This document shows positions 61,357-64,000 of a stretch of 64,000 bases of DNA, piece after piece. The notes below the pieces were generated by a model that had not been told where the DNA came from, searched no databases, and was given only the letters and a program-made list of their open reading frames with translations. The translations under genes were made by a program, and so were the position numbers. Source of the DNA: Monilinia fructicola (taxonomy: Eukaryota > Ascomycota > Leotiomycetes > Helotiales > Sclerotiniaceae). The DNA lies in contig VICG01000011.1 of the NCBI GenBank assembly GCA_008692225.1, positions 620,001 through 684,000 on the forward strand, given 5' to 3'. Position 1 is the first letter of the stretch. Each line of letters opens with the position of its first letter.

Positions 61357-62318
61357 CATAGATCAGTATAGTATAGCGAACAAAGCGTGCTTGGATTAGT
61401 TGCTGGGTATTCAGGGCTGGATTTAAAAGATGGAAAATTCATGATGAGTTTGGGAGTTGGGAGTTGCGAGACACAATCGAGAATTGCCACCCAGAACGGT
61501 TCTGGAGGATAGGAGGAGTTCGGGTGTCTGTGCTCGGCTGAGCACGGGATTGGAACGTTTGCAATGACATCAATTGCATGCATGTTCTGCGTCGAAGTCT
61601 TCTCTGAAAAGCTTGAATCATTGAACGTGAAGTTTGAATTGCACAGTTGAAAAGGCGAGATGCTAGATGCTAGATGATGTGGGAGAGACGAGGCCATGAT
61701 GTCAAAGTGTTGTAGATAGTTCTACGACGTGCACCGAGTGCCCAGATATCAGAGTTGGAGCACCGTTGATATTCTCTGTGATTACTACGGGTGTGTTTTA
61801 TGCGTATGAATGTTGTGTGGGACGAGATGAAGTTTTGGGGTGATGGATAGACTGTAGAAGGAGAAGGAGAAAGAGAAGAAGCAAAACCGGAAGAGTCTGG
61901 AGAAATGGTTTGTAGAGTTGTTTAGTATGGGATTCTACAATCGGTGCAAAAGACTCTGGAGTGCCCATGTCCTCCTGAGGCTTCGGTTGTAAAACTACTG
62001 TCGAGGCATTGGGTTGTTGGTTGCTCCACCACTCTCATTGTGGATGCCTGCTCATCATTTCCAACCAGAGTGGCATTGCGCTTGTTTATTCATTCGGTTA
62101 TAGTGTCTGAACGGACTATGATTCATGCCATCGCAAGCATTTATTGAGAAGGAAAATCCAATCACAAGTGAGGTCACAAAAACCCTCAGAACCTAATGCC
62201 AATAATATTCGAGAATGCTAGTTGAGAGTACTTTCTCCATCTTCGGGCACAACACTCAGCCCCAATTCCAACCCGCTGCTCCCGGGAGCCAGCGAATCTT
62301 TCCGCCCACAGCAAGATT
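61357..62318. other. Convergent intergenic region
   Basis: No gene supported. The minus frame 61113-61697 overlaps the preceding gene antisense and is Ser/Pro-rich. GGAGAA repeats are at 61858-61880. Confidence 0.6.
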
Positions 62319-62939
62319 TCACTTTTGCAGTTTGTCCAAAGTTTCATACTGCCCTGTGGTTTTCCCCTCGTGCGTCTGCTCAACGTGATTGGTGCGGTAG
62401 TCGGCATGCGACAACTTCACCTTCCCCTTCTCATTCTTGTACTGTAGCGCCGTGATCATCGTCCCCGTCCTGCCATGCCCAAATCCACACCACACAAGCG
62501 TGTCCTTCTTGAAAGAGGTGTACGCCTTGTATCCCTGCTCCATCTGATCCAGCGTCGGAGAATGGTAATCCTCCACGGGGATATGCGTAAATTCGATTCG
62601 GGGCTTGGCGTTGGCGAGCTCATGGCCAATCGCATAACTGGTCATCGTGTCACTGTTGAGACAAATGACATTTCCGATCTTTTGTTTGTGGAGAAAGTCA
62701 ATGTCGGCTTGCAGAATGTGCTGAGATTTGTCGCCCTGCTCCTCAACGTAGTTTGGTGAGGAGGAACGGTAGAGTTTATTGGAGCCGGCGTATCTGGTGA
62801 CTGTTTCCCATTGGGAGAATCCGGCTGTTTTGGTGCCTTTTGCAGCGGCCAGGTTGATGGCTTCGCTTTCTGCGTCCACTTCAACATTTGAGGTGGTGGC
62901 CGTGTTCGTCTTGGCCTCGATATCTGGGATGGTGGCCAT
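62319..62939 (-). CDS. Protein tyrosine phosphatase (Cys-X5-Arg, dual-specificity type)
   Basis: A single exon of 206 aa. The phosphate-binding loop WCGFGHGRTGTM gives the CX5R motif with Cys at about 151 and Arg at about 157; this enzyme class forms a cysteinyl-phosphate intermediate. A plausible general acid is the Asp in IPVEDYHSPTLDQM (about 124). The Thr after Gly in GRTGTM and the following helix (ITALQYKNEKGK) are typical of the superfamily. The domain starts near TRYAGSNKLYRSSSPNY, resembling proteins where RSSxP marks the beginning of dual-specificity-like phosphatases. The N-terminal 40 residues are polar and probably flexible. Substrate may be phosphotyrosine, phosphoinositide or another phosphate ester; sequence does not say. 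The frame is intact, with stop at 62319-62321. Confidence 0.82.
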   Translation of the reverse strand: MATIPDIEAKTNTATTSNVEVDAESEAINLAAAKGTKTAGFSQWETVTRYAGSNKLYRSSSPNYVEEQGDKSQHILQADIDFLHKQKIGNVICLNSDTMTSYAIGHELANAKPRIEFTHIPVEDYHSPTLDQMEQGYKAYTSFKKDTLVWCGFGHGRTGTMITALQYKNEKGKVKLSHADYRTNHVEQTHEGKTTGQYETLDKLQK

Positions 62940-64000
62940 GGTGATCCGGTCTTTGGGGAATGAAATTGTTATTCCTGGTACCTAAGTAAGCATTAGCTGG
63001 GAATGGAAAGACTAGAGATAGCTGAGCGCATACTCACTGAGGATGGAATGCGAAGTAACTATCTACTGGGCTGGTTCTTGATGTGCTTTCCATATTGAAC
63101 TGGGTAAAAGTGAGGTATTTATGCTTTTCATCAAGACCTATGGCGCACGAATTCATCACCCAAATATTATAACCTGCATTTCTAATCTCTCCCGAACATG
63201 CGTAACACGCATTGAAGCACTTCTCTTTGAGTCACGTATTGTAACACATGTTACTGCCGTGCATGCTAATTCGAGATATCCAGCTATTAACTAGCAATGG
63301 CTACACAAGATACCCCGCACGACGGAAGTGGTAAATGGATTAATGGTTGCATGCTTCAGTCGTGTTTTGCTATTGTTCAGACAAACATTAAACTACCATT
63401 GAAAGTGATGGTGTCTGTAGTTCGACGTCAAACCCGACACATTGCCAGGCGTAACTATCATTCTGCCGAAACCAGTCAAAATTCCGAGTCTGAAATTCTC
63501 TCGAGTCAATCGAGCATCTTCTGAAACATAAGTTGGTCTTCAAAAATAACTCAAAGAGAAGAAATCTCGCAGTACCCCTCTTGAAACCCAAGTAAGTCGA
63601 GATCTAGCGGCAAATGTGCCGAGCTGAAAGTCCTGTTTAGTCCTAGAACAGTACCATTCCAAGGAACCTTAATTCCACGACATTCATTGTCGGCGGGGTA
63701 GTCAAGATGTACTTTTGCAACCTCTCCCTCACTCAGCTTTCACAACGCCAATTGCGCCTGTGACGCTGCATGATTTCCGATAGATCTGCAAACTTTGCAT
63801 TTCCTTTTGGACCGACTACTTCTCTAGACCCGAGCTTCCTAGAAGTTGGCTTGCCTTGCCTTGGGTCCATCATGCCAATTTTCTGCATTTTCCCTGAGTC
63901 GTCCAAATACTCCTACACTCGTTTTACCATAGGAAGTCACCCTCTCTAAATTTCTCGCATGGATAGCCACTACTTTAAATTCCTTGTTTGTTTCCTTAAG
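62940..64000. other. Right-end region, no supportable gene
   Basis: Contains the promoter of the phosphatase gene. The plus frame 63297-63524 (75 codons) and its antisense partner show no family. The last 400 bases have no open frame of note. Confidence 0.55.

Noticed and set aside
61113..61697. 194-codon minus frame
   Set aside because: Partly antisense to the acidic membrane protein gene and Ser/Pro-rich without a domain.
63297..63591. Short opposed frames near the right end
   Set aside because: 75 and 67 codons, antisense to each other, no family.

Overview
The window is nuclear DNA from a filamentous ascomycete. Genes are short of introns, the introns are mostly 48-103 bp with GT..AG ends and CTAAC/CTGAT-like branch points, intergenic DNA is rich in microsatellites, and AT-rich repeat relics show C-to-T type decay like that left by repeat-induced point mutation (RIP). 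Protein style suggests a leotiomycete, perhaps Sclerotiniaceae (Botrytis/Sclerotinia-like). That placement is inference, not demonstrated.

Layout. 2.4-6.2 kb: a TPR protein resembling TRAPPC12 and the galactokinase GAL1, both on minus. 7.9-12.5 kb: a GT31/Fringe-like glycosyltransferase (minus) and a membrane RING-CH ubiquitin ligase (plus). 15.4-19.5 kb: the tail of a DUF3176-like membrane protein, the dolichol-phosphate mannose synthase catalytic subunit (plus), and a secreted GMC oxidoreductase (minus). 22.0-27.6 kb: a SET/MYND protein, an F-box-like protein and a thioesterase (all minus). 28.0-30.6 kb: an island of transposon relics, inverted repeats and AT-rich DNA. 31.0-39.0 kb: acetolactate synthase ILV2 and an ENA-type sodium P-type ATPase (plus). 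40.2-41.4 kb: a decayed ABCG transporter. 42.4-43.0 kb: a TA-flanked MITE and an intron-containing tRNA-Val(UAC). 47.2-48.5 kb: a Kes1/Osh4-like oxysterol-binding protein. 50.3-50.8 kb: one MITE copy nested inside an older one. 52.2-55.6 kb: class II fructose-bisphosphate aldolase and mitochondrial ribosomal protein bL9m (minus). 56.2-62.9 kb: a membrane-anchored ubiquitin protease, a large acidic protein with one membrane segment (both plus) and a small tyrosine phosphatase (minus).

Most genes are housekeeping genes with no obvious pathway link between neighbours. I see no secondary-metabolite cluster and no CRISPR-like or prokaryotic system.

The most striking result is a set of nine apparent small indels, all in mono- or dinucleotide runs. 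Eight lie between 22.6 and 38.7 kb and break five consecutive genes, including ILV2, which is normally essential for branched-chain amino acid synthesis. In each gene, undoing the stated 1-2 bp changes restores exact exon phase and length. This points to consensus errors in a poorly covered stretch more than to five adjacent pseudogenes, although real decay cannot be excluded from sequence alone. The second notable result is the nested, differently aged MITE pair at 50.3-50.8 kb and its sibling at 42.4 kb.
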